The notes: generated from the sequence alone by a model not told the origin. 64,000 nucleotides of DNA from Lysinibacillus sp. FSL M8-0337 (GCF_038593855.1 NZ_CP151996.1:3162001-3226000); one strand, 5' to 3'; shown: positions 30,224 to 41,708, counted from the stretch's first letter. Numbers and translations: made by a program.

Positions 30224-32869
30224 TTACATGTTTTTTAATTCTTCTAAACGTTTTAATACCACTGCATGTTTCTCTTCATAATCCGCTAATTTTTCGCGTT
30301 CTGCATTTACTAATGCTTCTGGAGCCTTTGAAACAAATTTTTCATTGGACAGCTTACCAGTAACAAGCTTCACTTCTTTCGCCCACTTTTCTAGTTCTTT
30401 TTCTAGACGTGCGATTTCTTCTTCTAGATTGATAAGACCTACAAGCGGTAAGAATAGCTCTGCTCCTGTTACGACTGCCGTCATTGATTGACTCGGAGCC
30501 TCTAAGCCTTCACCAATTGTTAACGTCTCAGGATTACAGAATTTTTCTAAGTAGGCTTTATTCGCTTCCAAAGTAGCAACTGTTGCACTATCTTTAGCAG
30601 AAATGAACAATGGTACTTTTTTGCTCATAGGTGTGTTAACTTCCGCACGAATATTACGCACCGAACGTATAATATCCATAAGGAGCTTCATATTGTCTGC
30701 TTCTTCAGCAAAGTGAAGATCCGTACGCACAGTAGGCCATGCTGCCACTGTAATTGACTCACCTTCATGAGGTAAATGTTGCCAAATTTCTTCTGTGATG
30801 AATGGCATAAACGGATGTAATAGACGCATTGTTTGGTCTAATACGTAAGCTAATATAGATCGAGTTGTTTTCTTAGCAGCCTCATCTTCACCATTCAGCG
30901 GTAGTTTCGCCATTTCAATATACCAAGAACAGAAATCATCCCAAATGAAATTATATAGTTCACGACCTACTTCACCAAACTCATAACGTTCTGCTAATGA
31001 AGTCACACGTTCAATTGTTTCATTCAAGCGCGTTAAAATCCATTTATCGGCTACTGATTTTTCACCAGTTAAGTCGATTTCATCATATGTCATTCCATCC
31101 ATGTTCATAAGTGCGAAACGGGAAGCATTCCAAATTTTATTAGCAAAGTTCCAAACAGATTCTACTTTTTCCGTTGTATATCGTAAATCTTGACCTGGAG
31201 ATGAACCTGTTGCTAAGAAATAACGCAGTGAATCCGCTCCGTATTTCTCAATAACATCCATTGGGTCCACACCATTACCAAGTGATTTACTCATCTTACG
31301 TCCTTCGCCATCACGTACTAATCCGTGGATTAATACATCTTTGAATGGGCGTTGTCCAGTAAATTCAATACCTTGGAAAATCATTCGAGATACCCAGAAG
31401 AAAATAATATCGTATCCTGTTACAAGCGTACTTGTTGGATAGTAACGTTGATATTCTTCATTTGCCTCGTCAGGCCAACCCATTGTAGAAAATGGCCATA
31501 GTGCTGATGAGAACCATGTATCTAACACATCTTCATCCTGTGTCCAATTTTCTGCGTCTGCAGGCGCTTCTTTACCTACGTAAATTTCACCTGTTTCATT
31601 GTGATACCATGCAGGAATTTGGTGTCCCCACCATAATTGGCGAGAGATACACCAGTCACGGATATTTTCCATCCAACGAGAATATGTGTTTTCAAAACGT
31701 GATGGAACGAAGTGAACTTTACCTTCCTCGTCTTTTTGCAGTTCTAAAGAGGCATCTGCAAGTGGTTGCATTTTAACGAACCATTGTGCTGAAAGATAAG
31801 GTTCTACAACTGCACCAGAACGTTCAGAATGTCCTACAGAGTGCATATGCTCTTCAATATTGATTAGGACACCTGCTTCTTGTAAATCGGCAACAATTTG
31901 CTTACGGCATTCAAAACGATCCATACCATTGTATTTACCCGCAAGTTCATTCATTGTGCCATCTTCGTTCATTACCAGAATACGTTCTAAGTTATGACGA
32001 TTACCAACTTCAAAGTCGTTCGGATCATGAGCTGGTGTCATTTTTACTACACCTGTACCGAATTCCATATCAACATAATCATCTGCTACGATAGGAATTT
32101 CACGGCCCACGATTGGTAAAATAACCGTTTTACCGATTAAATGTTGGTAACGCTCATCTTTCGGGTGAACTGCTACGCCAGAGTCCCCAAGCATTGTTTC
32201 AGGACGTGTCGTTGCAACTTCCACATAGCCAGAACCATCTGCTAATGGGTACTTCATATGATAGAATGCACCTTGTACATCCTGATAGATAACTTCAATA
32301 TCCGATAAGGCTGTTTTCGCTGCTGGGTCCCAGTTAATGATACGCTCCCCACGATAAATTAAGCCTTTTTCATATAATTGCACGAAAACCGTTTTAACGG
32401 CATCCGATAAACCTTTATCGAGTGTGAAACGTTCACGAGAGTAGTCTAATGCAAGGCCAAGCTTCGCCCATTGCGCGCGAATATGCCCAGCGTACTCCTC
32501 TTTCCATTTCCAAGTTTTTTCTAGGAATTTTTCACGTCCTAAATCATAACGTGTAATATTATCTTCACGTAGTTTTGCCTCTACTTTTGCTTGTGTAGCG
32601 ATACCTGCATGGTCCATTCCTGGTAACCAAAGTGCATCATAACCTTGCATACGCTTCATACGAATTAATATATCTTGTAATGTTGTATCCCATGCATGAC
32701 CAAGATGCAATTTCCCTGTTACGTTCGGTGGTGGAATAACGATTGAATAAGGTTCCTTCCCGCTTTCAGGTTGCGCTTCAAAAAATTTACCTTGTAGCCA
32801 CCATTCATAGCGACCCGTTTCAATAGACTGCGGATCGTATTTCGTTGGCATTGAAATGTTTTCTGTCAT
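30224..32869 (-). CDS. valS: Valyl-tRNA synthetase
   Basis: 881 residues from ATG 32869, which has ACAGGAGGAGTCAAT before it. Class I signatures are [15 protein letters not shown] near residue 44 (HIGH variant) and KMSKSLGN near residue 525. The anticodon-binding domain and the C-terminal coiled coil (about 815-881, ending KRLEELKNM) complete the enzyme. It charges tRNA-Val and edits threonine through its CP1 domain. A T-box leader with a valine specifier precedes it, so expression rises when uncharged tRNA-Val accumulates. Confidence 0.97.
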   Translation of the reverse strand: MTENISMPTKYDPQSIETGRYEWWLQGKFFEAQPESGKEPYSIVIPPPNVTGKLHLGHAWDTTLQDILIRMKRMQGYDALWLPGMDHAGIATQAKVEAKLREDNITRYDLGREKFLEKTWKWKEEYAGHIRAQWAKLGLALDYSRERFTLDKGLSDAVKTVFVQLYEKGLIYRGERIINWDPAAKTALSDIEVIYQDVQGAFYHMKYPLADGSGYVEVATTRPETMLGDSGVAVHPKDERYQHLIGKTVILPIVGREIPIVADDYVDMEFGTGVVKMTPAHDPNDFEVGNRHNLERILVMNEDGTMNELAGKYNGMDRFECRKQIVADLQEAGVLINIEEHMHSVGHSERSGAVVEPYLSAQWFVKMQPLADASLELQKDEEGKVHFVPSRFENTYSRWMENIRDWCISRQLWWGHQIPAWYHNETGEIYVGKEAPADAENWTQDEDVLDTWFSSALWPFSTMGWPDEANEEYQRYYPTSTLVTGYDIIFFWVSRMIFQGIEFTGQRPFKDVLIHGLVRDGEGRKMSKSLGNGVDPMDVIEKYGADSLRYFLATGSSPGQDLRYTTEKVESVWNFANKIWNASRFALMNMDGMTYDEIDLTGEKSVADKWILTRLNETIERVTSLAERYEFGEVGRELYNFIWDDFCSWYIEMAKLPLNGEDEAAKKTTRSILAYVLDQTMRLLHPFMPFITEEIWQHLPHEGESITVAAWPTVRTDLHFAEEADNMKLLMDIIRSVRNIRAEVNTPMSKKVPLFISAKDSATVATLEANKAYLEKFCNPETLTIGEGLEAPSQSMTAVVTGAELFLPLVGLINLEEEIARLEKELEKWAKEVKLVTGKLSNEKFVSKAPEALVNAEREKLADYEEKHAVVLKRLEELKNM

Positions 32870-33027
32870 ATTGACTCCTCCTGTTGTGAAATAATTTTTG
32901 ACATTTATGCGCTTAGGCAAGCTTCATAATTACCCGTCTTGATTTACCAGTGTATTCACATCAAATAAATCAGTGACAAATGCCTTTGGATTATTCGCTA
33001 ATAAAATGCAGACATCTTTTTAGCAAA

Positions 33028-33380
33028 TAAAAAAACTCCTATCGTCAACAAAAGGACGAAGGAGTTTAAGTTCGCGGTACCACCTTTAATTCCAGCAGAG
33101 TAAGATAAGCAACACTCGCACATCACTACTTCTCCTATTAGCGCACTTTAAATGCCCTTATACATTAAGAAGGAAGAATTCATGCTGGATGTCTTAAGCT
33201 TATTACAGCTGGCTCTCAATTCGTTAACGGTGTTTAACCGGCTTTAACTACTATTAGTTCACTAAAGCTGCTCGAGGGCTACGTTCGATTACGCACAAAT
33301 AGAAACTTTTCAGCTACCGTTTCCTCTCTATAAATGCACAAATAATTTACTCTTCCCTGTCATAGCATCCATATTCAGCT
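33028..33380 (-). ncRNA. T-box leader of valS, specifier GUA (valine)
   Basis: The T-box sequence AAAGGTGGTACCGCG lies at 33087-33073 on the minus strand and is followed by the terminator ACTCCT...AGGAGT (33033-33067) and a T run. Stem I shows the AGTA motif on the 5' side and GAAC followed by GTA on the 3' side. The specifier is GUA at 33282-33280, a valine codon. Uncharged tRNA-Val would stabilise the antiterminator and allow read-through into valS. Confidence 0.92.
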
Positions 33381-33386
33381 TTCCAC

Positions 33387-33416
33387 ATTGTACCGCAAAT
33401 TCATCTATTTTTTCAA
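33387..33416 (-). promoter_or_regulatory. Promoter of valS T-box transcript
   Basis: TTGAAA (33416-33411) and TACAAT (33392-33387) on the minus strand with an 18-base spacer, just upstream of the T-box Stem I. Transcription would start near 33380. Confidence 0.6.
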
Positions 33417-33477
33417 GTGATTTAGTTAATTTCAGCTAGTCTTAAAAAAGTAAATAGAAAAGGAAGTGACTATTCAT

Positions 33478-33672
33478 ATGCGACGACGTAAGTATAACCC
33501 TTGGCTTTTACCACCTTGGCTACGACAATTCCGATTTTATTGTAGAACAATTATTGTACCGATTTGTGGTTTTCAGTTTATCCGTGTTATCATCATCCCA
33601 ACTTCTGGCGATCTTATCATCTTATTACTTTTACTACTTCTATGCTATTTACTTTTAAAAGATATCATTTGA
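33478..33672 (+). CDS. Short hydrophobic membrane protein
   Basis: 64 residues from ATG 33478 after AAAAGGAAGTG. The N-terminus is basic (MRRRKYNPWLLPPWLRQFRF), followed by two hydrophobic stretches, the second being a poly-leucine run near residues 48-58, and a KDII end. The protein should be a membrane peptide with its N-terminus inside by the positive-inside rule. It is encoded opposite to valS and converges with the SpoVID-like gene, overlapping it by 18 bases. Family not recognised; it may be a conserved small Bacillales protein. Confidence 0.55.
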   Translation: MRRRKYNPWLLPPWLRQFRFYCRTIIVPICGFQFIRVIIIPTSGDLIILLLLLLLCYLLLKDII

Positions 33673-34338
33673 TACACGAACTTTGAGCGGAGTATAGTCT
33701 TCTGTTAAATCCCAAATCATTGTTTCTACTTCATTCCAGGAACTTGATTCACGCACAGCAGAGTGACTGGAAGATTCTCTAAGGACAATTCTTTGTTGTT
33801 CGGCTGGTACCGATTGTTTAGCTTTTGCGGATGCTTCTACAGGTGTCGTTTTCATTACTTGGACAGTTTGCTCAATAAACGTAGACTCCTCTATAGGAAG
33901 TTGCGTCTTGGCTACAACAACCTGTTCCTCGACAACATCGACTTTTTCTACTACTGGCATTGGTATTGCGTCACTTCGAAATGTACTCGTCACTGTCCAT
34001 TCAAGCTGACACATTTGATTGGACAGTATTGGACGAATGTCTTTCACCATTAAATCTTCAATCGCTGCCTCTTTTGGTAAATCAACATTTAATGGGACTG
34101 CATATTCAAAATAGCCAGTATCTCCTTGAATATCGAGTGCATCAATACTGATTAAATCTTCGGCATCCATGAACGTTTGCATGTCTTGAAAATCGAAGCG
34201 TACATGCGCTGTGATATGATAAATCCCATTTAATCTTAACGAGTCTTCTAATTGCATCGATTGCCATTGCGGCTTTATTTGCACAGCCGCAATTTCTGTT
34301 GGGCAACCATATCCCGGAAAACAAAATGTTTCACGCAT
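33655..34338 (-). CDS. SpoVID-like spore coat morphogenesis protein, no LysM
   Basis: About 227 residues from ATG 34338. An alternative start lies further upstream, at codons after GGGAGGG near 34375-34370, where only ATT/ATC codons fit. The N-terminal beta-domain (LRLNGIYHITAHVRFDF, then YFEYAVPLNVDLPKEAA) is like the SpoVID/CotE-interacting coat domain. The location between hemL and valS is that of spoVID in Bacillus. The C-terminal part is low-complexity, rich in V, E and S, and carries no LysM domain. The stop is shared with the converging small membrane protein gene. Confidence 0.5.
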   Translation of the reverse strand: MRETFCFPGYGCPTEIAAVQIKPQWQSMQLEDSLRLNGIYHITAHVRFDFQDMQTFMDAEDLISIDALDIQGDTGYFEYAVPLNVDLPKEAAIEDLMVKDIRPILSNQMCQLEWTVTSTFRSDAIPMPVVEKVDVVEEQVVVAKTQLPIEESTFIEQTVQVMKTTPVEASAKAKQSVPAEQQRIVLRESSSHSAVRESSSWNEVETMIWDLTEDYTPLKVRVSNDIF

Positions 34339-34437
34339 ACTCCAAGTTTTCTGTTCGATAATAATCCCTCCCTTAGCATCATATGAATTGCAATCAGAAT
34401 GTATGCTAGCCAACGTTTGTTACAAGATTTTTACCAA

Positions 34438-34475
34438 TAAAAAAGCATGCCTGATTTTAATTCAGGCATGCCTTT
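34438..34475 (-). terminator. Strong terminator after SRPBCC gene
   Basis: GCATGCCTGA and TCAGGCATGC form a perfect 10-bp stem on the minus strand, followed by TTTTTTATT. It lies directly after the SRPBCC gene (stop at 34480). Confidence 0.9.
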
Positions 34476-34479
34476 ACGC

Positions 34480-34926
34480 TTATACGTTTACCATTTTAAT
34501 TTTATTTGCTACGCGATCTGTCAACATTTGGGTAGCTTTTGGAACGATTGGCTTGAAGATTGGATTTAATACAGGACCAGCTAAGCCTCCTGCTGTAACT
34601 TCTAAAAAGCCTGTCATTTTTGTATTGTTTGCATCAATGCTTTCCGCTAAGAAATAGCCATTTCCTGTGAAATTATCTGATAGACCTTTTAATTCAAAAG
34701 TTACTTTTGAAGGTGCTGTCCACTCTAAAATTGTAATCTCTACTTCTACCGTTTTTTTCAGTACACCAACATTACCTTTAAATGTCCACGTAGAGTGTTT
34801 ATCATCTATCATCGTATGTGCATTATAACCTGGGACAAGCTTTGCCCATTTTTCCATGTCACTCACGAATTCCCAAACATGTTCAATTGCTACGGGTACT
34901 TCTACTGTATGTGTGCCTGTTGCCAT
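34480..34926 (-). CDS. SRPBCC / CoxG-like lipid-binding-fold protein
   Basis: 148 residues. The fold is that of the START/SRPBCC superfamily: an N-terminal VEVPVAIEHVWEFVSDMEKW helix-grip segment, a central beta sheet and a long C-terminal helix (VPKATQMLTDRVANKI). It resembles the CoxG group, which binds a hydrophobic ligand. The ligand is not known from sequence. It stands alone between two terminators. Confidence 0.8.
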   Translation of the reverse strand: MATGTHTVEVPVAIEHVWEFVSDMEKWAKLVPGYNAHTMIDDKHSTWTFKGNVGVLKKTVEVEITILEWTAPSKVTFELKGLSDNFTGNGYFLAESIDANNTKMTGFLEVTAGGLAGPVLNPIFKPIVPKATQMLTDRVANKIKMVNV

Positions 34927-35012
34927 TTCAAAACCACTACTTTCTTTTCTGAATAGCTCTATTATAAACTAAAACGCCCACTATTTGGCTATGCTGAAAG
35001 TTTTAATTTTGA

Positions 35013-35043
35013 CAAAAAAAAGCCACCCCAATGGATGGCTTTA
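35013..35043 (-). terminator. hemL operon terminator
   Basis: AAAGCCATCC and the opposed GGGTGGCTTT form a stem on the minus strand with a TTTTTTTT run. It follows the hemL stop by 10 bases and ends the haem operon. Confidence 0.85.
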
Positions 35044-35049
35044 GATCAC

Positions 35050-36342
35050 TTATTTTGCTAATTGGGCAAACACTTTATGGAAAGCATCGACCGTTTTCGC
35101 GATATGTTCCTCTGTATGTGCAGTAGAAATAAATAATCCTTCAAATTGTGAAGGCGGTAAGAAAATACCTTCTTCTGCCATTAAACGGAAGTATTCCGCA
35201 AATAATTGTAAATCAGACGTTTTCGCTGAAGCAAAATCGATTACATCTTCGTTTGTAAAGAAGAAACCAATCATGGAGCCAGCGCGATTCACCGTATGTG
35301 GAATATTATACTTTGTAGCTGCAGCTCTAAATCCTGCTTCTAGTTGGTCTCCTAACTTTTTGAAATACTCATAGGCGTTTTCATCAAGTCGGGATAACGT
35401 TTCATAGCCTGCTGTCATTGCTAATGGATTACCTGATAATGTACCAGCTTGATAAATTGGACCTGCTGGTGCTACTTGCTCCATCACTTCCTTCTTACCC
35501 GCGAAAGCACCTACAGGTAGACCGCCGCCAATTACTTTCCCTAGCGTTGTCATATCTGGTGTTACAGCAAAGTAACCTTGCGCACAGCCATAGTCAACAC
35601 GGAAGCCTGTCATAACCTCATCAAAGATTAGCAGCGCACCATGCTCTGTTGTTAATTCACGTAAGCCTTCTAGGAAACCTGGCTGTGGTGGGACAACGCC
35701 CATATTCCCTGCCACTGGCTCAACAATCACTGCCGCAAGCTCTGCACCAAATTTTTCAAATACTTGTTTAGCACCTTCTAAATCATTGTAAGCTACCGTT
35801 AATGTATTACGTGCAATATCTGCAGGTACACCAGGGCTATCAGGTAGGCCTAATGTCGCCACACCTGAACCAGCTTTTATCAATAATGAATCGCCATGAC
35901 CATGATAAGAGCCTTCAAATTTTAAAATTTTGTCGCGACCAGTTACACCACGTGCTACACGTAATGCAGACATTGTTGCCTCTGTCCCTGACGATACAAA
36001 GCGAATCATCTCCATGCCAGGTAAACGTTCTAATACTAGCTTAGCTAAACGATTTTCTGTATAGCTAGGAGCTCCAAAAGAAGAACCTTTCGCTGCAGTT
36101 TCTGCAATGGCTTTTACAACTTCCGGATGAGTATGCCCTAAAATTAAAGGGCCCCATGATAGCACATAGTCAATATATTCATTGCCATCAATGTCTGTAA
36201 TTATTGCACCATGACCAGATTCCATAAATATTGGATCCATATTTACTGATTTAAATGCACGTACGGGACTACTAACCCCACCTGGCATTAAGTTGATAGC
36301 TTCTGCATATGCTTGTTTTGATTTTTCGTAAGAACGCGCCAT
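35050..36342 (-). CDS. hemL: Glutamate-1-semialdehyde 2,1-aminomutase
   Basis: 430 residues from ATG 36342, after GGTTGGAGGAGAAATA. A class III aminotransferase: the PLP lysine is in [16 protein letters not shown], and [26 protein letters not shown] and DEVMTGFRV are the cofactor and substrate motifs. It converts glutamate-1-semialdehyde into 5-aminolevulinate, the first committed product for haem. The start overlaps the hemB stop (TAATG). It ends the run of hem genes. Confidence 0.97.
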   Translation of the reverse strand: MARSYEKSKQAYAEAINLMPGGVSSPVRAFKSVNMDPIFMESGHGAIITDIDGNEYIDYVLSWGPLILGHTHPEVVKAIAETAAKGSSFGAPSYTENRLAKLVLERLPGMEMIRFVSSGTEATMSALRVARGVTGRDKILKFEGSYHGHGDSLLIKAGSGVATLGLPDSPGVPADIARNTLTVAYNDLEGAKQVFEKFGAELAAVIVEPVAGNMGVVPPQPGFLEGLRELTTEHGALLIFDEVMTGFRVDYGCAQGYFAVTPDMTTLGKVIGGGLPVGAFAGKKEVMEQVAPAGPIYQAGTLSGNPLAMTAGYETLSRLDENAYEYFKKLGDQLEAGFRAAATKYNIPHTVNRAGSMIGFFFTNEDVIDFASAKTSDLQLFAEYFRLMAEEGIFLPPSQFEGLFISTAHTEEHIAKTVDAFHKVFAQLAK

Positions 36343-37322
36343 TATTTCTCCTCCAACCAACGTGCTACATCTTTAGCATGATAAGTGATAATTAAATCCG
36401 AGCCTGCTCGTTTCATACCTAGCAATGTTTCAAGCACTACTTTTTTCTCTTCAATCCAACCATTGATAGCTGCAGCTTTAATCATTGCATATTCACCAGA
36501 AACGTTATAAGCAACAATCGGTAATGTGTAGTTATTTTTCATATCTCGAATAATATCTAAATAGCTTAGGGCAGGTTTCACGATTAAGAAATCCGCACCT
36601 TCTTCAATATCAGATTCTGCTTCACGGAAAGCTTCCATGCGATTTGATGGGTCCATTTGGTATGATTTACGATCACCAAATTGTGGTGCTCCATCAGCCG
36701 CATCACGGAAAGGGCCGTAATAGCTCGATGCATATTTTACGGCATAGGACATAATTGGTACATTTTCAAAGCCCGCTGCGTCAAGACCAGTACGTATGGC
36801 AGTAACAAAGCCATCCATCATATTTGACGGTGCAATAATATCTGCACCAGCTTTTGCTTGTGATACGGCAGTACGTGCTAAAACATCTAAAGAAGCGTCA
36901 TTTAAAATTTGATCGCCCTCAATCAAGCCGCAATGACCATGGTCTGTAAACTCACACAGACATGTATCAGCAATCACTAACAGCTCTGGATGACGCTCTT
37001 TAATAAGGCGTGTCGCTTCTTGAACAATTCCATGATCGTGGAAAGCACCTGTCCCCACTTCATCTTTTTCAGCTGGTAAACCAAATAAAATAACTGCTGG
37101 AATACCTAAAGCAACCACTTCATCCACTTCAGCACCAAGATTATCTAATGAGAATTGAAAAACACCTGGCATTGACTGAACTTCATTCTTAATATCTTCG
37201 CCTTCCATCACGAAAATAGGATAAATTAAGTCCTCTTTGTGTAAGTAAGTTTCTTTTACCATAGATCGTATCATTGCATTTGCGCGTAAACGACGATGTC
37301 TTTGAAATTGTAAATTTGTCAT
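36342..37322 (-). CDS. hemB: Delta-aminolevulinic acid dehydratase
   Basis: 326 residues from ATG 37322, with AGAGGAAAGAAC before it; a much longer frame upstream overlaps hemD and lacks a site. The zinc site [14 protein letters not shown] and the active-site lysines in [12 protein letters not shown] and FLIVKPAL are all present. It condenses two 5-aminolevulinates into porphobilinogen. The gene lies between hemD (four-base overlap) and hemL in the operon. Confidence 0.97.
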   Translation of the reverse strand: MTNLQFQRHRRLRANAMIRSMVKETYLHKEDLIYPIFVMEGEDIKNEVQSMPGVFQFSLDNLGAEVDEVVALGIPAVILFGLPAEKDEVGTGAFHDHGIVQEATRLIKERHPELLVIADTCLCEFTDHGHCGLIEGDQILNDASLDVLARTAVSQAKAGADIIAPSNMMDGFVTAIRTGLDAAGFENVPIMSYAVKYASSYYGPFRDAADGAPQFGDRKSYQMDPSNRMEAFREAESDIEEGADFLIVKPALSYLDIIRDMKNNYTLPIVAYNVSGEYAMIKAAAINGWIEEKKVVLETLLGMKRAGSDLIITYHAKDVARWLEEK

Positions 37323-38080
37323 GTTCTTTCCTCTACTTTCGTTAATTCCTCGATGACTGCTTGCATTGTATAAATACTCGGCATAATGTCTACAGTTGCA
37401 CCGTGGTTTACAATAGCTGCTTCTGTAATGTGTCCGATTGCCGCCACACGTACCGCTTTCCATCCAACGACTGACGCTACATCCATTGCATAGACATCTA
37501 CAGCCGAAGGACTTGCAAAAATGACGGTAACATCTGAATGTTGCTGGATACAGTCGATAATTACTTGTTTTTGGTCGTGGCGCTCAATCGTTTCATAAAC
37601 CGTCCATTCATTTAATTTGAAGGGCAACCCTTCCTTTAATGTCTTTTTCGCTTTTTCCCCACGAATAAATAAACATGTTGGATTGTGCCCTGCAACAATA
37701 GGAAACTCTTTAACAAATACATCGGCACTAAATATAGAAGGCATAAAGCTAACTTGAAAGCCTAACTTTTCTAATGCCGCAGTCGTTTTCGTTCCAATCG
37801 ATGCAATGTTCCCTTGAAAATGGCTTGCACTTAAATGACAACGATTCATCTTACTAGCAAAAGCATCTACCGCATTTTGACTCGTAAAGATTAACCAGTT
37901 AAATTGACGTGCAAATTCTAATTGCACATCATCATTTCGATCAATTATTTCGCAAGTTTCTATTAATGGGGCAAAAACTGCCTGACCACCTAAAGCGGAA
38001 ATATCGTCTCCAACTGTTGCTGTTTTAGACGTTCCAGTTAAAATAATTGTTTTACCCTGCAAAGGTAAATTATTTAGCAT
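37319..38080 (-). CDS. hemD: Uroporphyrinogen-III synthase
   Basis: 253 residues from ATG 38080, which has AAGGCAG before it; it starts inside the last codons of hemC. The family is poorly conserved, but the two-domain layout is visible: a segment with [16 protein letters not shown] at the N-terminus and TSQNAVDAF near residue 75, then [13 protein letters not shown] in the second half. It closes and rearranges hydroxymethylbilane to uroporphyrinogen III. Its place between hemC and hemB matches Bacillus. Confidence 0.9.
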   Translation of the reverse strand: MLNNLPLQGKTIILTGTSKTATVGDDISALGGQAVFAPLIETCEIIDRNDDVQLEFARQFNWLIFTSQNAVDAFASKMNRCHLSASHFQGNIASIGTKTTAALEKLGFQVSFMPSIFSADVFVKEFPIVAGHNPTCLFIRGEKAKKTLKEGLPFKLNEWTVYETIERHDQKQVIIDCIQQHSDVTVIFASPSAVDVYAMDVASVVGWKAVRVAAIGHITEAAIVNHGATVDIMPSIYTMQAVIEELTKVEERT

Positions 38081-39002
38081 CTTGCTCTGCCTTAACACGT
38101 TGAATTAAATCATAGGCACCTTGTTTCGTTAACATGTCAGCTAGTTCATGACCAATTGCTTCGGCATCAGTACCTACTACAGTCTCTTTATAAATAACTG
38201 CTGCATCTGGTGCGGCAACTAGCCCTGTTAGTGTAATCTCTTCCCCATTATACTTGGCATAACCTGCGATAGGCACTTGACAACCACCGTCCATAGCAGC
38301 TAAGAAAGCACGTTCTGCATGTGCTTCTTTCCATGTAGCACTGTCAGTTAATTTTGCTAGTTCAGCTAATAATTCCGCATCGTCTTGTCGACATTCAATC
38401 CCTAAAGACCCTTGTGCTACAGCTGGAAGACAGTCCTCCACTGATAAAAACTCTGTTACGACATCATCGCTCCAGCCCAGTCTCTTTAAACCTGCCGCAG
38501 CTAAAATAATGGCATCATATTCATCTGTTTCAAGTTTTGCTAAACGTGTATCGACATTTCCGCGAATCCATTTTATTTCAATATCAGGACGCAATGTTAA
38601 GAGTTGAGCGCTTCGTCGTAGAGAGCTTGTCCCCACTACTGCTCCTGCAGGAAGATCTGCAAATTTCACATGACCTTTAGAAATAAATGCATCGCGCGCA
38701 TCCTCACGAGGTGGAATACAACCAATAACTAAACCTTCTGGTAGTATGGCAGGCATGTCCTTCATCGAATGAACAGCAAAATCAATTTCCTTGTCAAAAA
38801 GCGCCTGTTCAATTTCTTTTACAAAAAGCCCTTTACCACCAACTTTAGAAAGTTGAACATCTAAAATTTGATCGCCTTTAGTTACAATTTCTTTTACTTC
38901 AAATTCAAACGGCGCACCTGCTGCCTTTAGCTCATTGATGAACCAATTTGTTTGCGTTAATGCTAATTTACTTCTCCTAGAACCTACAATAATTTTTCTC
39001 AA
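38070..39002 (-). CDS. hemC: Porphobilinogen deaminase
   Basis: 310 residues. The N-terminal [18 protein letters not shown] and the [21 protein letters not shown] block are diagnostic. The cofactor-binding cysteine is in [14 protein letters not shown]. It assembles four porphobilinogens into hydroxymethylbilane using the dipyrromethane cofactor. The end of the gene overlaps hemD by 11 bases. Confidence 0.97.
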   Translation of the reverse strand: MRKIIVGSRRSKLALTQTNWFINELKAAGAPFEFEVKEIVTKGDQILDVQLSKVGGKGLFVKEIEQALFDKEIDFAVHSMKDMPAILPEGLVIGCIPPREDARDAFISKGHVKFADLPAGAVVGTSSLRRSAQLLTLRPDIEIKWIRGNVDTRLAKLETDEYDAIILAAAGLKRLGWSDDVVTEFLSVEDCLPAVAQGSLGIECRQDDAELLAELAKLTDSATWKEAHAERAFLAAMDGGCQVPIAGYAKYNGEEITLTGLVAAPDAAVIYKETVVGTDAEAIGHELADMLTKQGAYDLIQRVKAEQDAK

Positions 39003-39020
39003 CAGTCTCCAACCTTTCTT

Positions 39021-39848
39021 CTAATACCATAAATGGAATCGAGATAAGCTACTTCCTAAAAAGAAATTTACGACAACTAATAAGTAAGCATAAATATGAA
39101 CCCATGCATAATTAGTACCCGTCAGCTTACTTTTGCGATTCACATATAAAATACAGCAATATAATACTAAAATAATAAAGGACCCTATTATCTTCGCATC
39201 AAAGATAGATAAACTCTCTAGTCTTAATAATGCCCATTCAAAGCCTAATATTAAACTTATGAATAACATTGGAATCCCTATAAAAAATGATACGTTCATC
39301 CAATTGCTCGTTTGCTGTAATGATGGCAAACGTGTCCATAATTGTGACCATTTTTTCTTTTTTAATAAGCGATATAAAACTAAATATAATATCGCAAACA
39401 CAAAAGTTAACGTGAAAGCAGCATACGATAATATCGCAAATGAAATATGAATAAAGAGCATTTCCGAAATTAATGTATCGCCTACTGCTCCCGTTGGCCT
39501 TTTCGGCATAAATGTAAAAATACTAGCAAATAAAAATCCTAGTATATTGATAATAAATACTGGTAAATCGACTCTCGCTATACAATGGAGAATAATCGAT
39601 AATGTTACTAGCAACCAAGAATAGAACAGAATTCCTTCATATAAGGATAATATCGGGAAACGCTTTGTTTCGATAAAAGTTAGTATAATAATGGCACTTT
39701 GAATTACCCATACAAATGAAACAAGCCAAAAAGCAATACGCCTTGCACGTACTTGTTTATAAAAGTAATCAGTAAAGTAAAACACTAGACTGATCGCATA
39801 CAAGACGATCATCACTTCATAGAGCCTTGTCATTGTCAAATCAGCCAA
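39021..39848 (-). CDS. hemX: HemX-like membrane protein (cytochrome c assembly family)
   Basis: 275 residues with about eight hydrophobic segments. The HemX family of Bacillus lies at this place in the hem operon and lowers the amount of HemA protein. The sequence shows IHISFAILSYAAFTLTFVFA, as in CcsA-type cytochrome assembly proteins, with conserved histidines. The gene is separated from hemA by a strong hairpin, unlike a tight operon. Function in this organism is inferred from position. Confidence 0.88.
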   Translation of the reverse strand: MADLTMTRLYEVMIVLYAISLVFYFTDYFYKQVRARRIAFWLVSFVWVIQSAIIILTFIETKRFPILSLYEGILFYSWLLVTLSIILHCIARVDLPVFIINILGFLFASIFTFMPKRPTGAVGDTLISEMLFIHISFAILSYAAFTLTFVFAILYLVLYRLLKKKKWSQLWTRLPSLQQTSNWMNVSFFIGIPMLFISLILGFEWALLRLESLSIFDAKIIGSFIILVLYCCILYVNRKSKLTGTNYAWVHIYAYLLVVVNFFLGSSLSRFHLWY

Positions 39849-39904
39849 TGGACATCCCTTCTTTATTTCAAAAAGTGCTAAAGCTACTATAAACAGTATC
39901 CCAG

Positions 39905-39957
39905 CCTAAAAAAGACGTTTTCGTATCTTTAGTTTACCATACAGATACGAAAACGCC
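39905..39957 (-). terminator. Terminator between hemA and hemX
   Basis: CGTTTTCGTATCT (39916-39928) and AGATACGAAAACG (39943-39955) form a perfect 13-bp stem on the minus strand, followed by TCTTTTTT. It lies 114 bases after hemA and about 56 bases before hemX. Most transcripts starting at hemA would stop here. Confidence 0.88.
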
Positions 39958-40070
39958 TCATGTAATTTCAAGTTCGCACACGTCAGCAAAACCATGCAAT
40001 AAGCAAAAAATTGCTACATGACTCAAATCGTGAGCCTCAAGCGATTGTGGAGCTCGAATGTCTAGACATC

Positions 40071-41435
40071 TTAGAAAGAGTACTTTGGTTCAGTAGGTGT
40101 TTGCGATGATCGTAAACGTTCTTTACGCTCAAGCTCTTGCTTGCTCATCATATCCACTTCATCTTCCACAGCATCCTCTATGCCAAAAATTTGTTGGAAT
40201 AAACGTAACTGTTCATTTGCTTTTGGTGAATTTGCCATTTCCTTAGCTTGTAAAATTGGCTCTTTTAACAATTGATTTATGATTGATTTTGTATGCTTAC
40301 TTAAAATCTTACGTTCTCGATCCGTTAACTCTGGCATTTTATTTTCAATACTGACCATTGTTTCTTGTTGAATTTGGTTTGCTTTTTTACGTAAAGCTGA
40401 AATGACTGGCACGACACCAAGCGTTGCAAACCAATCTTTAAATTGAACAACCTCTTTATCAATCATTTGTGTAATTTCCGCTGCCGCACGTTCGCGCTCT
40501 GCCAAGTTAGCTTCAACAATACCTTGTAAATCATCGATATCATATAAGAATACGTTTGGCAGATCACCAACACGTGGATCAATATCACGGGGTACCGCAA
40601 TGTCGACCATAAACAGTGGTTTACCTTTACGCAGACGTTCAACAAGTTGCATTAGCTCATAATCAATGACAAAATCTGTAGCACCTGTGGACGTAATTAA
40701 AATATCCGCTTCAAGTAGTGAGCATTGTAATTCCCTCATTGACTTCGCTTCACCTTGGAACTTGGCTGCTAAACTTTCAGCTTTTTCAAAAGTACGATTA
40801 ATAACCGTCACTTTTCCTACGCCGTTACCATACAAGTTCTCGATAGCAAGTTCACCCATTTTACCTGCCCCTAAAATAGCGACGTGCTTGCGTTGTAAAG
40901 ATCCAAAAATTTTCTTTGCTAATTCTACTGCTGCATAAGAAACAGATACCGCATTCTCCCCAATAGCTGTTTCACTATGTGCTCGCTTCGCAAATGTAAC
41001 TGCTTGTTTAAATAACTGATTGTAGACCGTACCTGTCGTCCCAATCTCTTGTCCATTTAAGAAGCTTTTTTTCACTTGTCCTAAAATTTGTGTTTCACCA
41101 AGCACCATTGAATCAATTCCAGCTGTTACTTTAAATAAATGTTCTAATGCCTCATCTTCTTCTCGAATTGTTAAGTAAGAAGAAAAAGTCTCCACAGGCA
41201 AGTTGAACCAATTTGCTAAAAATTGCTTCACAAAGTGACGTCCAGTATGCAATTGATCGACGACTGCATATATTTCTGTTCGATTACAAGTTGAAACGAT
41301 AACATTTTCCAATATGCTTTTTTGTTTTTGCAGCGCTTCCATTGCTTGCGGTAACTCGCTTTCTACGAAAGATAGCTTTTCCCTAATTTCAACTGGCGCT
41401 GATTTATAATTCAAGCCTACTACGATGGTATGCAT
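40071..41435 (-). CDS. hemA: Glutamyl-tRNA reductase
   Basis: 454 residues from ATG 41435, after GAGGTGTTATTC. It begins [20 protein letters not shown], carries the catalytic Cys in the [12 protein letters not shown] motif near residue 49, and has an NADPH-binding GAGKMGELA. It reduces Glu-tRNA to glutamate-1-semialdehyde, the first step of the C5 haem pathway. The C-terminal helix with [13 protein letters not shown] charged residues is typical. It is expected to be the rate-controlling enzyme, regulated by HemX and by haem. Confidence 0.97.
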   Translation of the reverse strand: MHTIVVGLNYKSAPVEIREKLSFVESELPQAMEALQKQKSILENVIVSTCNRTEIYAVVDQLHTGRHFVKQFLANWFNLPVETFSSYLTIREEDEALEHLFKVTAGIDSMVLGETQILGQVKKSFLNGQEIGTTGTVYNQLFKQAVTFAKRAHSETAIGENAVSVSYAAVELAKKIFGSLQRKHVAILGAGKMGELAIENLYGNGVGKVTVINRTFEKAESLAAKFQGEAKSMRELQCSLLEADILITSTGATDFVIDYELMQLVERLRKGKPLFMVDIAVPRDIDPRVGDLPNVFLYDIDDLQGIVEANLAERERAAAEITQMIDKEVVQFKDWFATLGVVPVISALRKKANQIQQETMVSIENKMPELTDRERKILSKHTKSIINQLLKEPILQAKEMANSPKANEQLRLFQQIFGIEDAVEDEVDMMSKQELERKERLRSSQTPTEPKYSF

Positions 41436-41444
41436 GAATAACAC

Positions 41445-41708
41445 CTCACACGTTCTAATTCACAAATCTCATTATAGCACAGTTCGACAATAGTTCATCT
41501 ATTATTTGTGAACATGTCATGAAGAACTATAATTCATTTTCTACTTTAGAATTATTATAAACTAAGTTTAACAAATTATACGTATTGTATCAAATTTAAA
41601 AACTGCACACTAGCTAATGCCGTTCCACTATGTCAAGGAAATTTCAAAAATAGAATGTTCTGCTAGATAGCTTTCTCTAAAAATGGCACTTACCTCTTTT
41701 ACATAATA
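41445..41708. other. Non-coding region upstream of hemA
   Basis: No gene is supported here. The part next to hemA is AT-rich and probably holds the hemA promoter, but I could not pick clear -35/-10 boxes with confidence. Confidence 0.3.
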
